From Gordonia sp. (in: high G+C Gram-positive bacteria) (GTDB taxonomy: Bacteria > Actinomycetota > Actinomycetes > Mycobacteriales > Mycobacteriaceae), in assembly GCA_030152405.1 (NCBI GenBank), contig JASLJL010000428.1:1-7523 (forward strand): 7,523 nt of DNA, in the 5' to 3' direction. The position numbers and the translations under genes were made by a program. The notes under the pieces were generated by a model. That model did not search any database. It was not told the DNA's origin and worked only from the letters and a program-made list of their open reading frames with translations. Numbering within the stretch: the stretch's first letter is position 1; the number at the start of each line of letters is the position of its first letter. Below, piece after piece: positions 1 to 5,965 of the stretch.

Positions 1-618
1 GAGGCGGCCGCTACCTGCGAGATCCTCCTCGACCGCTACGGCGTGGTCACCAAGGGAGCGGTGACGGTCAGCGAGGTCGACGGCGGATTCTCCCGCGTGT
101 ACAAGGCGCTCACCGTGTTCGAAGACGGCGGTCAAGTGCGGCGCGGATACTACGTCGATGGTCTCGGGGGCGCCCAGTTCGCGGCCGGCTCCACCGTCGA
201 CCGACTGCGCGATGAACTGCGCGTGCCCCGTGACCGCGTGTCGGAGGCTGTTCTGCTCGCCGCCACCGATCCCGCCAACCCGTACGGCGCGGCACTCGAC
301 TGGCCGCCGACCCCCGACGGCCACCGGCCCGGCCGCAAGGCGGGGGCGATCGTGGTGTTGGTGTCCGGCGTCCTCGCGGTGTTCGTGGAACGCGGCGGCA
401 AGACAGTCCTCACCTTCACCGACGACGAGGAGGCCCTCGCCGCCTCGGCTCGAGCGATCGTGGACGCAGTGCGCGCCGGACGCCTCCCCCGCGCCCACAT
501 CGACCAGGTGGACCAGACTCCCGTGTTGTCGACGGTGTTCGGGGTGGAGTTGGCGAACGCGGGCTTCTCGTCGACGCCGCGCGGGCTCCGCATGAACTAC
601 GACCCGAGGATGGGCTGA
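1..618 (+). CDS. lhr: Lhr-type DEAD/DEAH-box helicase, C-terminal part (5' truncated by window)
   Basis: The frame is open from base 1 and ends at TGA 616-618, giving 205 codons of the C-terminus of a protein that is about 1500 residues in mycobacteria. Recognised by its C-terminal signature: a stretch reading LLDRYGVVTKGAV near the left edge (codons 10-22), then GGFSRVYKAL, FEDGGQVRRGYYVDGLG and AQFA. This matches the region beyond the helicase core in long Lhr proteins. Known of the family: Lhr is an ATP-dependent 3'-5' single-strand translocase and helicase induced by DNA damage in mycobacteria. The C-terminal domain of the E. coli protein has been linked to uracil-DNA glycosylase activity. 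Walker and DEAH motifs lie upstream of the window and cannot be checked. The stop is only 4 bases before the nei2 ATG, so the two are almost certainly co-transcribed and probably translationally coupled. An internal ATG at 598-ish and a GTG at 43 are not real starts. Confidence 0.88.
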   Translation, partial: EAAATCEILLDRYGVVTKGAVTVSEVDGGFSRVYKALTVFEDGGQVRRGYYVDGLGGAQFAAGSTVDRLRDELRVPRDRVSEAVLLAATDPANPYGAALDWPPTPDGHRPGRKAGAIVVLVSGVLAVFVERGGKTVLTFTDDEEALAASARAIVDAVRAGRLPRAHIDQVDQTPVLSTVFGVELANAGFSSTPRGLRMNYDPRMG

Positions 619-622
619 CGCG

Positions 623-1399
623 ATGCCCGAAGGCGACACCGTGTACGCGCTCGCACGCCGTCTCGACAAGGTGCTGCGCGGCGCGACGCTCACGAAGACC
701 GACTTCCGGGTACCGCGCTGGGCGCTCGCCGACCTGTCGGGCGGTCGTGTGAGCGCCGTCCGATCGGTGGGGAAACATCTGTTCATCGATGTCGATATGC
801 CCGACGGTGCCAAGAGGTCGATTCACTCGCATCTGAAGATGGAGGGCATGTGGCACGTCCACCGCGAGGGCACCCGGTGGCGTAGACCCGGCCACACCGC
901 GCGTGTGATTCTCCGAGCGGGCGACACCGAGGCCGTCGGATTCGATCTCGGAATGCTCGACGTGCTCGACGATCCGTCGACAGCGGTCGCGCACCTGGGA
1001 CCCGATCTGCTCGGAGACGACTGGGATCCAGAGCTCGCGATCGCGAACCTGGCCGCCCACCCCGACACGCCGATCGGTGTCACGCTGCTCGATCAGCGAC
1101 TGATGGCCGGGGTCGGAAACGTCTACCGCAGCGAGGTGTGTTTCCTGCAGCGGGTCTCACCGATGGCGCCGACCGGCGACGTAGACCTGCCCGCAATCGT
1201 CGAGACCTCCCGAAACCTCTTGTGGGCCAACCGTGTCCGCACCACCCGCTGCACAACCGGAGTCCTCGTCCGAGGCAAGGAACTGTGGGTGTACGGCCGT
1301 GGGCGGCGCCCGTGCAGACGATGCGGAGAACCCATCGACCGTTCCCACATCGACGACCGAGTGGTGTACACCTGCCCACGCTGTCAACGACTCGGCTGA
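623..1399 (+). CDS. nei2: Endonuclease VIII-family DNA glycosylase/AP lyase Nei2
   Basis: A 258-residue base-excision-repair enzyme of the Fpg/Nei family, which removes oxidised bases and cleaves the abasic site by beta/delta-elimination. After removal of Met1 the protein starts PEGDTV, with the catalytic Pro2 (Schiff base) and Glu3. The conserved lysine is K51 (SVGKHLFI). IHSHLKMEG lies at 67-75. The helix-two-turn-helix DNA-binding region is at about 155-174 (LLDQRLMAGVGNVYRSEV), with the expected GVGN turn. A C-terminal zinc finger uses C231, C234, C251 and C254, with R246 in the hairpin loop. Length and order match mycobacterial Nei2 (Rv3297, about 255 residues), which likewise follows lhr. 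The ATG is fixed because Pro2-Glu3 must be N-terminal. A purine-rich stretch (GAGGATGGG, 606-614) serves as ribosome site inside the end of lhr. All key residues are present, so the enzyme should be active. The family is certain; the choice of Nei2 over Nei1 rests on the lhr linkage. Confidence 0.93.
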   Translation: MPEGDTVYALARRLDKVLRGATLTKTDFRVPRWALADLSGGRVSAVRSVGKHLFIDVDMPDGAKRSIHSHLKMEGMWHVHREGTRWRRPGHTARVILRAGDTEAVGFDLGMLDVLDDPSTAVAHLGPDLLGDDWDPELAIANLAAHPDTPIGVTLLDQRLMAGVGNVYRSEVCFLQRVSPMAPTGDVDLPAIVETSRNLLWANRVRTTRCTTGVLVRGKELWVYGRGRRPCRRCGEPIDRSHIDDRVVYTCPRCQRLG

Positions 1400-1424
1400 C
1401 CGAGACTTTTCACCTGTCGAGCAC

Positions 1425-1467
1425 GAGACCAACGACCCTCGTCGGGGCGTCCGCCGGTCCCGACAAT
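1425..1467 (+). promoter_or_regulatory. Putative leaderless promoter with DosR/DevR-like box for the PNPOx-like gene
   Basis: The 14-mer GAGACCAACGACCC (1425-1438) matches the core of the mycobacterial DosR box, GGGACTWWAGTCCC, at 10 of 14 positions. A -10-like hexamer GACAAT lies at 1462-1467, seven bases before the A of ATG 1474. If transcription starts at that A, the box is centred at -42.5, the usual DosR position. A weaker related element, GAGACTTTTCACCT (1402-1415, 9 of 14), lies 23 bases further upstream, giving a tandem arrangement as at several DosR promoters. No Shine-Dalgarno precedes the ATG. A separate inverted repeat GTCGGG-N12-CCCGAC (1441-1464) overlaps the same region. The match is partial and high-GC sequence gives chance hits, so this remains a hypothesis. 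Confidence 0.38.
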
Positions 1468-1473
1468 GGACTC

Positions 1474-1902
1474 ATGAGCGACGATCCAGTGACCGTGATG
1501 ACCGACGACCAGGCGTGGGAGATGCTGAACGGGTGCGTCTTCGGGAGACTCGCCGTCTCGGTCGAGAACGAGCCCGACGTCTTCCCGGTGAACGTCCACG
1601 TCGACCCGAAGGCTCAGACGATTCTGCTGCGGACCGCGGAGGGCACCAAGCTGTCGTCGCTCGCGGTGAACGAGCGCATCGCGTTCGAGACCGATGCGTT
1701 CACCAGTCGAGTCGGGTGGAGCGTGATCGCCAAGGGGCGGGCCCGCATCCTCGCCGACGCCGACGAGATCCTCCGCGCCGATCAGGCGCCGCTGCGTCCG
1801 TGGATTCCCACGCTGAAGACGCGGTACGTCGAGATCACCGTCGACGCGGTCAGCGGACGCCGCTTCATCATCGGGCCGGAACCCGAGCGCATCGTCTCCT
1901 GA
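1474..1902 (+). CDS. Pyridoxamine 5'-phosphate oxidase-like flavin/deazaflavin-binding protein
   Basis: A 142-residue protein of the small split-barrel PNPOx-like superfamily (Pyridox_ox_2 type), cytosolic, with no signal peptide or membrane segment. Visible family marks: a short N-terminal helix (DDQAWEML, 11-18), FGRLAV at 23-28, FPVN at 37-40, the cofactor-site stretch LRTAEGTKL at 52-60, GWSVIAKGRA at 81-90 and the C-terminal SGRRFIIGP at 127-135. Members bind FMN, F420 or other ligands, and most have no known substrate. The true oxidase PdxH is longer, so vitamin B6 synthesis should not be inferred. The open frame extends upstream to 1138, but that part lies inside nei2 in another frame and past its stop. 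ATG 1474 is chosen because homology begins right after it and a leaderless promoter fits it. Some PNPOx-like genes belong to the hypoxia/NO (DosR) regulon of M. tuberculosis (for example, as I recall, Rv0080), which suits the box upstream. It converges on glpD with a 10-base gap. Confidence 0.82.
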   Translation: MSDDPVTVMTDDQAWEMLNGCVFGRLAVSVENEPDVFPVNVHVDPKAQTILLRTAEGTKLSSLAVNERIAFETDAFTSRVGWSVIAKGRARILADADEILRADQAPLRPWIPTLKTRYVEITVDAVSGRRFIIGPEPERIVS

Positions 1903-1912
1903 ACCGCGGGCC

Positions 1913-3661
1913 CTACTTCGGGACGGGGACCGGCTCCAAGATCTCGCGTCGGGCTTCCGGCGCGGCGGCACGCAGGGCGTCGGCCGACGAATCGTCGGGC
2001 TGACGCTGCGACGCGATCTCGGCTTCGACCCGGGCCGTGTAGTTCTCGACCTCCCACGTCGTCGTCGCCTCGTCCCACCCGAGTATCGGGGCGATCAGAT
2101 CGGCCACCTCTCGGGCGCAGTCGACGCCGCGGTGGCTGTACTCGATGGCGATACGGGTGCGCCGAGCGAGCACGTCCTCCAAGTGGAGGGCGCCCTCGGC
2201 TGCGACCGCGTACACCACTTCGGCCCGCAGATACTGGGGGGCGGCCTCGAGCGGCTGGAGCAGGCTCGGGTCGGTCTCGGCGTCGTACAAGACGTCGTCG
2301 AGCATCGATCCGTACCGGTTGAGCAGGCGACGGATCCGGTACGGATGCAGTCCGAAACGCTCGCCGAGGTGTTCGCACTGGTTGATGAGCGCGAAGTAGC
2401 CGTCGGCCCCCATCAGCGGCACCCGCTCGGTGATCGACGACGCGACGCGCGACGGCAGGTAGTCGGTGCACGCGTCGACTGCGTCGGCGCCCATCACCCG
2501 GTACGTCGTGTACTTGCCGCCCGCGATCGACACCAGGCCGGGAGCGACGACCGCCACCGCGTGCTCACGCGACAACGTCGACGTGCCCTCGTCCTCGCCC
2601 GCGAGGAGCGGACGGAGACCGGCGTAGACGCCTTCGATGTCGTCGTGGGTCAGTTTGGTGACGAGTTCGGTGTTGACGCGATCGAGGATGTAGTCGATGT
2701 CCTTGCGCGTCGCGGCGGGATGCGCGAGGTCGAGATTCCAGTCGGTGTCGGTGGTGCCGATGATCCAGTGGGTCTCCCACGGGATCACGAACAGCACCGA
2801 GCTCGCGGTGCGCAGGATGATCGCCGTCTCGCTCACGATGCGGTCGCGCGGGACCACGATGTGAACGCCCTTCGACGCCCGGACCGTGAAGTGCCCACGC
2901 TGTTTGGAGAGCGCCTGCACCTCGTCGGTCCAGACGCCTGCCGCGTTGATGACGCAGTGTGCGCGGACCTCGGTGGTCTCACCGGTCTCGCTGTCGCGAA
3001 CCTTCACTCCCTTGATGCGGTCGGCCTCGGTGAGAAACCCGATCGCTTGCGTCGACGTGCGGACCACCGCGCCGTAGTTGGACGCGGTGCGCGCGAGCGT
3101 GAGGCTGTGCCGGGCGTCGTCGACCACGGTGTCGTAGTAGCGGATGCCGCCGATGAGGGCGCTTCGCTTGAGTCCGGGCGCGACGCGGAGTGCGCCCGAC
3201 CGGGAGACGTGCCGCTGTCCGGGGACCGACTTCGCGCCGCCCATCCGGTCGTAGAGGAACAACCCGGCGGCCATGTACGGACGCTCCCAGAAGCGCCTGG
3301 TCAGCGGCGCGAGGAAGGGCAGAGGCTTCACCAGGTGCGGCGCCAGCAGTCGGAGCGACAACTCGCGCTCGCGGAGTGCCTCGCGGACCAGACCGAACTC
3401 GAACTGCTCGAGGTACCGGAGGCCGCCGTGGAACATCTTCGACGATCGGCTCGACGTTCCGGACGCGATGTCACGGGCTTCGACGAGAGCGACGCGCAAC
3501 CCGCGGGTCGCGGCGTCCAGAGCTGCTCCGACGCCCACCACACCGCCGCCGATGACGACGATGTCGAACTGCTCGGCTCCGAGTCGTCGCCAGGCCTCGT
3601 CACGATAGGCGGGGCTGAGATCGGCGGGCCGGTCCGGATTGAACTCGCTGTCCATGGGCAC
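1913..3661 (-). CDS. glpD: FAD-dependent glycerol-3-phosphate dehydrogenase, GlpD2 type
   Basis: Oxidises sn-glycerol 3-phosphate to dihydroxyacetone phosphate and passes electrons to the quinone pool, as a peripheral protein on the inner face of the membrane. The 582 residues (numbered from GTG 3661) match the usual length and closely resemble mycobacterial GlpD2 (Rv3302c). The FAD Rossmann motif is IGGGVVGVG (37-45), followed by VEARDIASGTSSRSSKMFHGGLRYLE-type family signature at 60-85 and FAD/substrate-site stretches IGTTDTDW (301-308) and GGKYTTYR (381-388). A C-terminal all-helical domain ends in PEARREILEPVP. There is no predicted transmembrane helix. The start is uncertain: GTG 3661 or ATG 3655, two codons later. 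GGTAGG precedes them by 4 or 10 bases, and homologs do not decide. It is divergent from glpK across 47 bases, so both steps of glycerol use can be controlled together. No break or missing motif is seen. GlpD is certain; the '2' reflects the closer resemblance and the lhr-nei2 neighbourhood. Confidence 0.95.
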   Translation of the reverse strand: MPMDSEFNPDRPADLSPAYRDEAWRRLGAEQFDIVVIGGGVVGVGAALDAATRGLRVALVEARDIASGTSSRSSKMFHGGLRYLEQFEFGLVREALRERELSLRLLAPHLVKPLPFLAPLTRRFWERPYMAAGLFLYDRMGGAKSVPGQRHVSRSGALRVAPGLKRSALIGGIRYYDTVVDDARHSLTLARTASNYGAVVRTSTQAIGFLTEADRIKGVKVRDSETGETTEVRAHCVINAAGVWTDEVQALSKQRGHFTVRASKGVHIVVPRDRIVSETAIILRTASSVLFVIPWETHWIIGTTDTDWNLDLAHPAATRKDIDYILDRVNTELVTKLTHDDIEGVYAGLRPLLAGEDEGTSTLSREHAVAVVAPGLVSIAGGKYTTYRVMGADAVDACTDYLPSRVASSITERVPLMGADGYFALINQCEHLGERFGLHPYRIRRLLNRYGSMLDDVLYDAETDPSLLQPLEAAPQYLRAEVVYAVAAEGALHLEDVLARRTRIAIEYSHRGVDCAREVADLIAPILGWDEATTTWEVENYTARVEAEIASQRQPDDSSADALRAAAPEARREILEPVPVPK

Positions 3662-3673
3662 CGAGCCTACCGG

Positions 3674-3679
3674 AGAGTA
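3674..3679 (-). promoter_or_regulatory. Candidate -10 element for glpD
   Basis: On the - strand the hexamer TACTCT (TANNNT form) occurs here. Start of transcription about 7 bases further on (near 3667) would leave a leader of only 6 bases to GTG 3661 or 12 to ATG 3655. No good -35 is found at 16-18 bases; the palindrome at 3686-3699 occupies most of that space. This is a positional argument only. Confidence 0.25.
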
Positions 3680-3685
3680 ACCGTT

Positions 3686-3699
3686 TGTGACGTGTCACA
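3686..3699. promoter_or_regulatory. Palindromic operator candidate shared by glpD and glpK
   Basis: TGTGAC-GT-GTCACA is symmetric at 12 of 14 positions and is the only clear inverted repeat in the 47-base region between the divergent starts. It lies 9 bases before the glpK GTG and 24 bases before the glpD GTG. It would cover about -23 to -10 of a leaderless glpK transcript and the core promoter of glpD, a position that suits a repressor acting on both genes rather than a classical activator. The half-sites equal those of CRP/GlxR sites (TGTGA...TCACA), but those have a 6-base spacer and this has 4, so a different regulator, for example of the GntR or a glycerol-responsive family, is possible. 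The regulator gene is not in the window. Confidence 0.5.
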
Positions 3700-3708
3700 C
3701 TGTCCAGC

Positions 3709-5217
3709 GTGAGTTCACGCGGTCAATACGTCGTCGCCATCGATCAGGGCACCACTTCCACACGCGCAATGGTCTTCGACCGCGCGGGTTCGGTGGTCGC
3801 GAGCGAACAACTCGAGCACGAGCAGATCTTTCCCCGTGCGGGCTGGGTGGAGCACGACGCCGCCGAGATCTGGCGCAACACCCGGCGCGTCGCCGCGGCG
3901 GTGCTCGCGGCGGTCGAACTGCTGCCCGGCGACATCCTGGCCTGCGGAATCACCAACCAGCGCGAGACGACCGTCGTGTGGGATCGGGCGACCGGCGAGC
4001 CCGTCTACAACGCGATCGTCTGGCAGGACACCCGCACGGACGCCATCTGTCAGGAACTCGCGGCCGACGGCGGCGTCGACCGCTTCCGGCGTCGAACCGG
4101 ACTTCCGTTGGCCGCCTACTTCGCCGGCCCGAAGGTCCGCTGGATCCTCGACAACGTCGACGGCGCCCGCGAACGCGCCGAGCGCGGCGAACTCGCGTTC
4201 GGCACGATCGATTCGTGGCTGGCATGGAACATGACCGGCGGCCCCAACGGCGGACTGCACGTCACCGACGTGACCAATGCGTCCCGAACCCTGTTGATGG
4301 ACCTGGCCACCCTGCAGTGGGATCCAGAGATCTGCGCCGAGATCGGCGTGCCCATGTCGATGCTGCCCGAGATCCGCAGCAGTTCGGAGGTGATCGCTCC
4401 ACTGCGCAAGGAGGGCGCGCTCCCCGGCGTGCCGTTGGCCGGCATCCTCGGCGACCAGCAGGCCGCCATGTTCGGCCAGGCCTGCCTGCTGCCCGGCGAG
4501 GCCAAGAACACCTACGGCACCGGCAACTTCCTGCTGCTCAACACCGGTACGGAGCCCGTCTACTCCGAGCACGGGCTGCTCACCACCGTCTGCTACCGAC
4601 TGGACGGCGAAGACGCCCGCTACGCACTTGAAGGGTCGATCGCGGTGACCGGCTCGCTCGTCCAGTGGCTGCGCGACAACCTCGGTCTCATCTCCGACGC
4701 CCGAGAAGTCGAGACCCTGGCGAAGCAGGCCGACGACAACGGCGGTGTCTACTTCGTCCCCGCCTTCTCCGGACTGTTCGCACCGCGCTGGCGTGCCGAC
4801 GCGCGCGGCGTCATCGTCGGACTGACTCGATTCGCCAATCGCCATCACATCGCCCGCGCCGTCCTCGAAGCGACCGCGTACCAGACCCGCGAGGTGATCG
4901 AGGCGATGGAGGCCGATTCGGAGGTCGCCCTGCACACCCTCAAGGTGGACGGCGGAATGGTCCTGAACGAACTGCTGATGCAGTTCCAGTCCGACATCCT
5001 CGCGGTGCCCGTCGTCCGACCGGTCGTCAACGAGACGACCGCCCTCGGCGCCGCGTATGCCGCAGGCCTCGCCGTCGGCTACTGGGAGAGCACCGACGAC
5101 ATCCGAGCGAACTGGGCGGAGGGCGGCCGATGGGAGCCGTCCATGTCCGACGCCGACCGCTCCACCCTGTACGGCGGCTGGAACAAGGCCGTCGAGCACA
5201 GCTTCGACCTCGCCTGA
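3709..5217 (+). CDS. glpK: Glycerol kinase
   Basis: Transfers the ATP gamma-phosphate to glycerol, giving sn-glycerol 3-phosphate for GlpD or lipid synthesis; cytosolic, FGGY kinase family. The 502 residues equal the usual length. ATP-loop motif IDQGTTSTR is at 11-19. The glycerol-site residues of the E. coli enzyme are all present: R85-E86, W105, Y137, D249 (catalytic base)-Q250 and F274. The nucleotide-side TYGTGNF is at 268-274 and the C-terminal DGG(M) motif at 414-417. GTG 3709 is the first start after an in-frame stop at 3688-3690 and lies right before the conserved [10 protein letters not shown]. No Shine-Dalgarno precedes it. The hexamer CACACT (3696-3701) sits where a leaderless -10 would be, but is a weak match. 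The loop that binds fructose 1,6-bisphosphate in E. coli (G234, R236) reads ALPGVP here, with L and G at those positions, so that allosteric control is probably absent. No transporter (glpF) is adjacent in the window. Confidence 0.96.
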   Translation: MSSRGQYVVAIDQGTTSTRAMVFDRAGSVVASEQLEHEQIFPRAGWVEHDAAEIWRNTRRVAAAVLAAVELLPGDILACGITNQRETTVVWDRATGEPVYNAIVWQDTRTDAICQELAADGGVDRFRRRTGLPLAAYFAGPKVRWILDNVDGARERAERGELAFGTIDSWLAWNMTGGPNGGLHVTDVTNASRTLLMDLATLQWDPEICAEIGVPMSMLPEIRSSSEVIAPLRKEGALPGVPLAGILGDQQAAMFGQACLLPGEAKNTYGTGNFLLLNTGTEPVYSEHGLLTTVCYRLDGEDARYALEGSIAVTGSLVQWLRDNLGLISDAREVETLAKQADDNGGVYFVPAFSGLFAPRWRADARGVIVGLTRFANRHHIARAVLEATAYQTREVIEAMEADSEVALHTLKVDGGMVLNELLMQFQSDILAVPVVRPVVNETTALGAAYAAGLAVGYWESTDDIRANWAEGGRWEPSMSDADRSTLYGGWNKAVEHSFDLA

Positions 5218-5245
5218 CGTCCTCCGACACGACGGCGCTGGGCCA

Positions 5246-5280
5246 CCGGGACGCGACGCTCCGTTCGCACTCCCGGATTT
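5246..5280 (+). terminator. Probable glpK terminator hairpin
   Basis: CCGGGA (5246-5251) pairs with TCCCGG (5271-5276), and inside it GCGA (5253-5256) pairs with TCGC (5265-5268). The result is a 10-bp stem with a small 1x2 internal loop and an 8-base loop, followed by ATTTCT. It begins 28 bases after the glpK stop and ends just before the stop codon of the small gene coming from the other side, so it could serve both. The T-tract is short, as is common for terminators in high-GC actinobacteria. Confidence 0.5.
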
Positions 5281-5388
5281 CTACCTCGAGTCGGTTTCCT
5301 CGGTGATCAGACGCCGAATGACGTAGTAGGCGAACCACAGGGTCGCGACGACGCAGATCCCGAACAGAACGTCGAAGAAGATCACCAT
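5281..5388 (-). CDS. 35-residue single-pass membrane protein, function unknown
   Basis: A short gene of 35 codons plus TAG. It encodes one hydrophobic helix, residues 2-24 or so (starting MVIFFDVLFG and running to WFAYYVI), then RR and a short charged tail ITEETDSR. The Arg pair right after the helix predicts an N-out/C-in orientation by the positive-inside rule. ATG 5388 is preceded by GAAAGG (5402-5397 on the - strand) at an 8-base spacing, the best kind of ribosome site for an ATG. An in-frame GTG three codons upstream would crowd that site. Real-gene signs: SD, clean TM pattern, a bounding terminator hairpin, and a dual-operator promoter region shared with the divergent tetR. Similar tiny one-helix proteins beside TetR genes are, to my recollection, seen in other actinobacteria, but I know of no assigned function. 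A role with a transporter, in membrane stress or as a complex subunit is possible. Confidence 0.68.
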   Translation of the reverse strand: MVIFFDVLFGICVVATLWFAYYVIRRLITEETDSR

Positions 5389-5412
5389 CGAGCACACCTT
5401 TCAGTCGAACAC

Positions 5413-5428
5413 TTCTCCGCGTGGAGAA
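5413..5428. promoter_or_regulatory. Operator copy 1 for the TetR regulator
   Basis: Perfect inverted repeat TTCTCC-GCGT-GGAGAA (6-bp arms, 4-base spacer). It has the same sequence plan as the copy at 5445-5460, and the centres are 32 bases (about three helical turns) apart. With the predicted start of the small-gene transcript near 5430 on the - strand, this copy covers about +2 to +17 of that transcript and would block it. The local divergent TetR protein is the natural ligand. Confidence 0.62.
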
Positions 5429-5440
5429 CTTTGCTCACGG

Positions 5441-5446
5441 TAGCCT
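5441..5446 (+). promoter_or_regulatory. Putative -10 of a leaderless tetR promoter
   Basis: TAGCCT (TANNNT form) ends 7 bases before the A of the tetR ATG at 5453, so transcription would begin at the start codon. No Shine-Dalgarno is present upstream of that ATG. No good -35 is seen. Operator copy 2 covers the -10/+1 region. Confidence 0.35.
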
Positions 5447-5460
5447 CTCCACATGGAGAA
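5445..5460. promoter_or_regulatory. Operator copy 2, overlapping the tetR start codon
   Basis: CTCTCC-ACAT-GGAGAA: a perfect 5-bp-arm inverted repeat (TCTCC/GGAGA) with the same 4-base spacer as copy 1, and a right half identical to it. The tetR ATG (5453-5455) lies inside. Binding here would stop tetR transcription itself and also the opposing promoter, the usual autoregulation of TetR-type repressors. Confidence 0.6.
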
Positions 5461-5965
5461 GTCCACGCGTATCCGAATGCTCGAGGCCGGCCTGACACTG
5501 CTCGGCGAGGTCGGATTCCGAGAGTGGTCGATGCGACGCGTCGAGGACGCAGTCGGCGTCCCCCACGGCAGCGGTCGACACCACTTCTCGAACCAACGCG
5601 GCCTGATCCTGGCGATGGTCCAGCACTTGCTCACGGTGGACCTGCCCCGAACCGACGAGACGCCGACGCAGCAGGTCGCCAGATGGACTGGCAGCGAAAT
5701 CGCCTACACCCGTGCCCGCTACGAACTGATCGTCGCCGCGTTCCACGACCGCGAACTCGCCGACGAACTGGTGCGAGGCCGAGACCAGCTCGTCGCGGTC
5801 CTACTGACCCGAGGAATGACACAAAGCGAGGCGACAGGACTGGCCACCGCCCTCGACGGCATGATCCTCGACGCCGTCCTGCGACGAGCTCAACCTGACG
5901 GCGTCGAGACCCAGGCGGTCGTCGACCGCTTCTCCTCGCCTCTCGATCGGAGTCGAGACGCTTGA
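5453..5965 (+). CDS. TetR/AcrR-family transcriptional regulator
   Basis: A 170-residue regulator, a little short for the family (commonly about 190-210). The N-terminal TetR_N helix-turn-helix is clear: TRIRMLEAGLTLLGEVGF at 5-22 (helix 1), WSMRRVEDAVGVPHGSGRHHF at 25-45 containing the HTH and recognition helix, then the helix-4 linker (GLILAMVQHLL, 50-60). The remaining 110 residues are all-helical, will form the ligand/dimer domain, and give no hint of ligand. ATG 5453 is chosen because homology starts within five residues, and the -10-like TAGCCT predicts a leaderless message. Two copies of one palindrome lie immediately upstream and over the start, between it and the divergent small membrane protein gene. 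It therefore most likely represses itself and that gene. Its stop overlaps the -35 of the following arsR promoter, but arsR appears to be an independent unit. Confidence 0.87.
   Translation: MEKSTRIRMLEAGLTLLGEVGFREWSMRRVEDAVGVPHGSGRHHFSNQRGLILAMVQHLLTVDLPRTDETPTQQVARWTGSEIAYTRARYELIVAAFHDRELADELVRGRDQLVAVLLTRGMTQSEATGLATALDGMILDAVLRRAQPDGVETQAVVDRFSSPLDRSRDA

Larger units (their letters stand above)
5437..5465 (-). promoter_or_regulatory. Putative promoter of the small membrane protein gene
   Basis: Read on the - strand: -35-like TGGACT (5465-5460; 4 of 6 against TTGACA), a 17-base spacer, and -10-like TACCGT (5442-5437, TANNNT form). Predicted start is near 5430, leaving a leader of about 42 bases that contains operator copy 1 and the Shine-Dalgarno. 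Operator copy 2 lies between the -35 and -10. The -10 faces and overlaps the tetR -10 at 5441-5446. Confidence 0.35.

Noticed and set aside
416..1060. A 214-codon - strand frame spanning the end of lhr and most of nei2
   Set aside because: Both covered genes are clearly real on the + strand, and the translation ends in low-complexity Arg/Pro/Ser-rich sequence typical of shadows.
1441..1464. Inverted repeat GTCGGG-N12-CCCGAC upstream of the PNPOx-like gene as a separate operator
   Set aside because: The arms are only 6 bp, G/C-only apart from the outer A/T pair, and the spacer is long; such repeats are frequent in this base composition. Noted with the promoter, not called as an own site.
1138..1473. 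Upstream extension of the PNPOx-like frame into nei2
   Set aside because: The extension reads Arg/Pro-rich nonsense in another frame inside nei2. Homology starts only after ATG 1474.
1896..1926. Weak hairpin at the convergent ends of the PNPOx-like gene and glpD
   Set aside because: CCTGAA/TTCGGG needs a wobble pair, the loop is 13 bases and no T-tract follows, so it was not called as a terminator.
3686..3699. Canonical CRP/GlxR site before glpK
   Set aside because: Half-sites match, but the spacer is 4 rather than 6 bases, so it is reported as a palindrome with unknown regulator instead.
2132..3712. A 526-codon open frame on the + strand opposite glpD
   Set aside because: It is the antisense shadow of a fully conserved glpD, produced by high GC content at third positions. 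Its translation is rich in R, A, G, V and D, shows no recognisable domain, and would run through the glpD-glpK control region.
3715..5199. A 494-codon open frame on the - strand opposite glpK
   Set aside because: Antisense shadow of glpK with no domain, an improbable composition, and no promoter or ribosome site. glpK has all its catalytic residues in the other direction.
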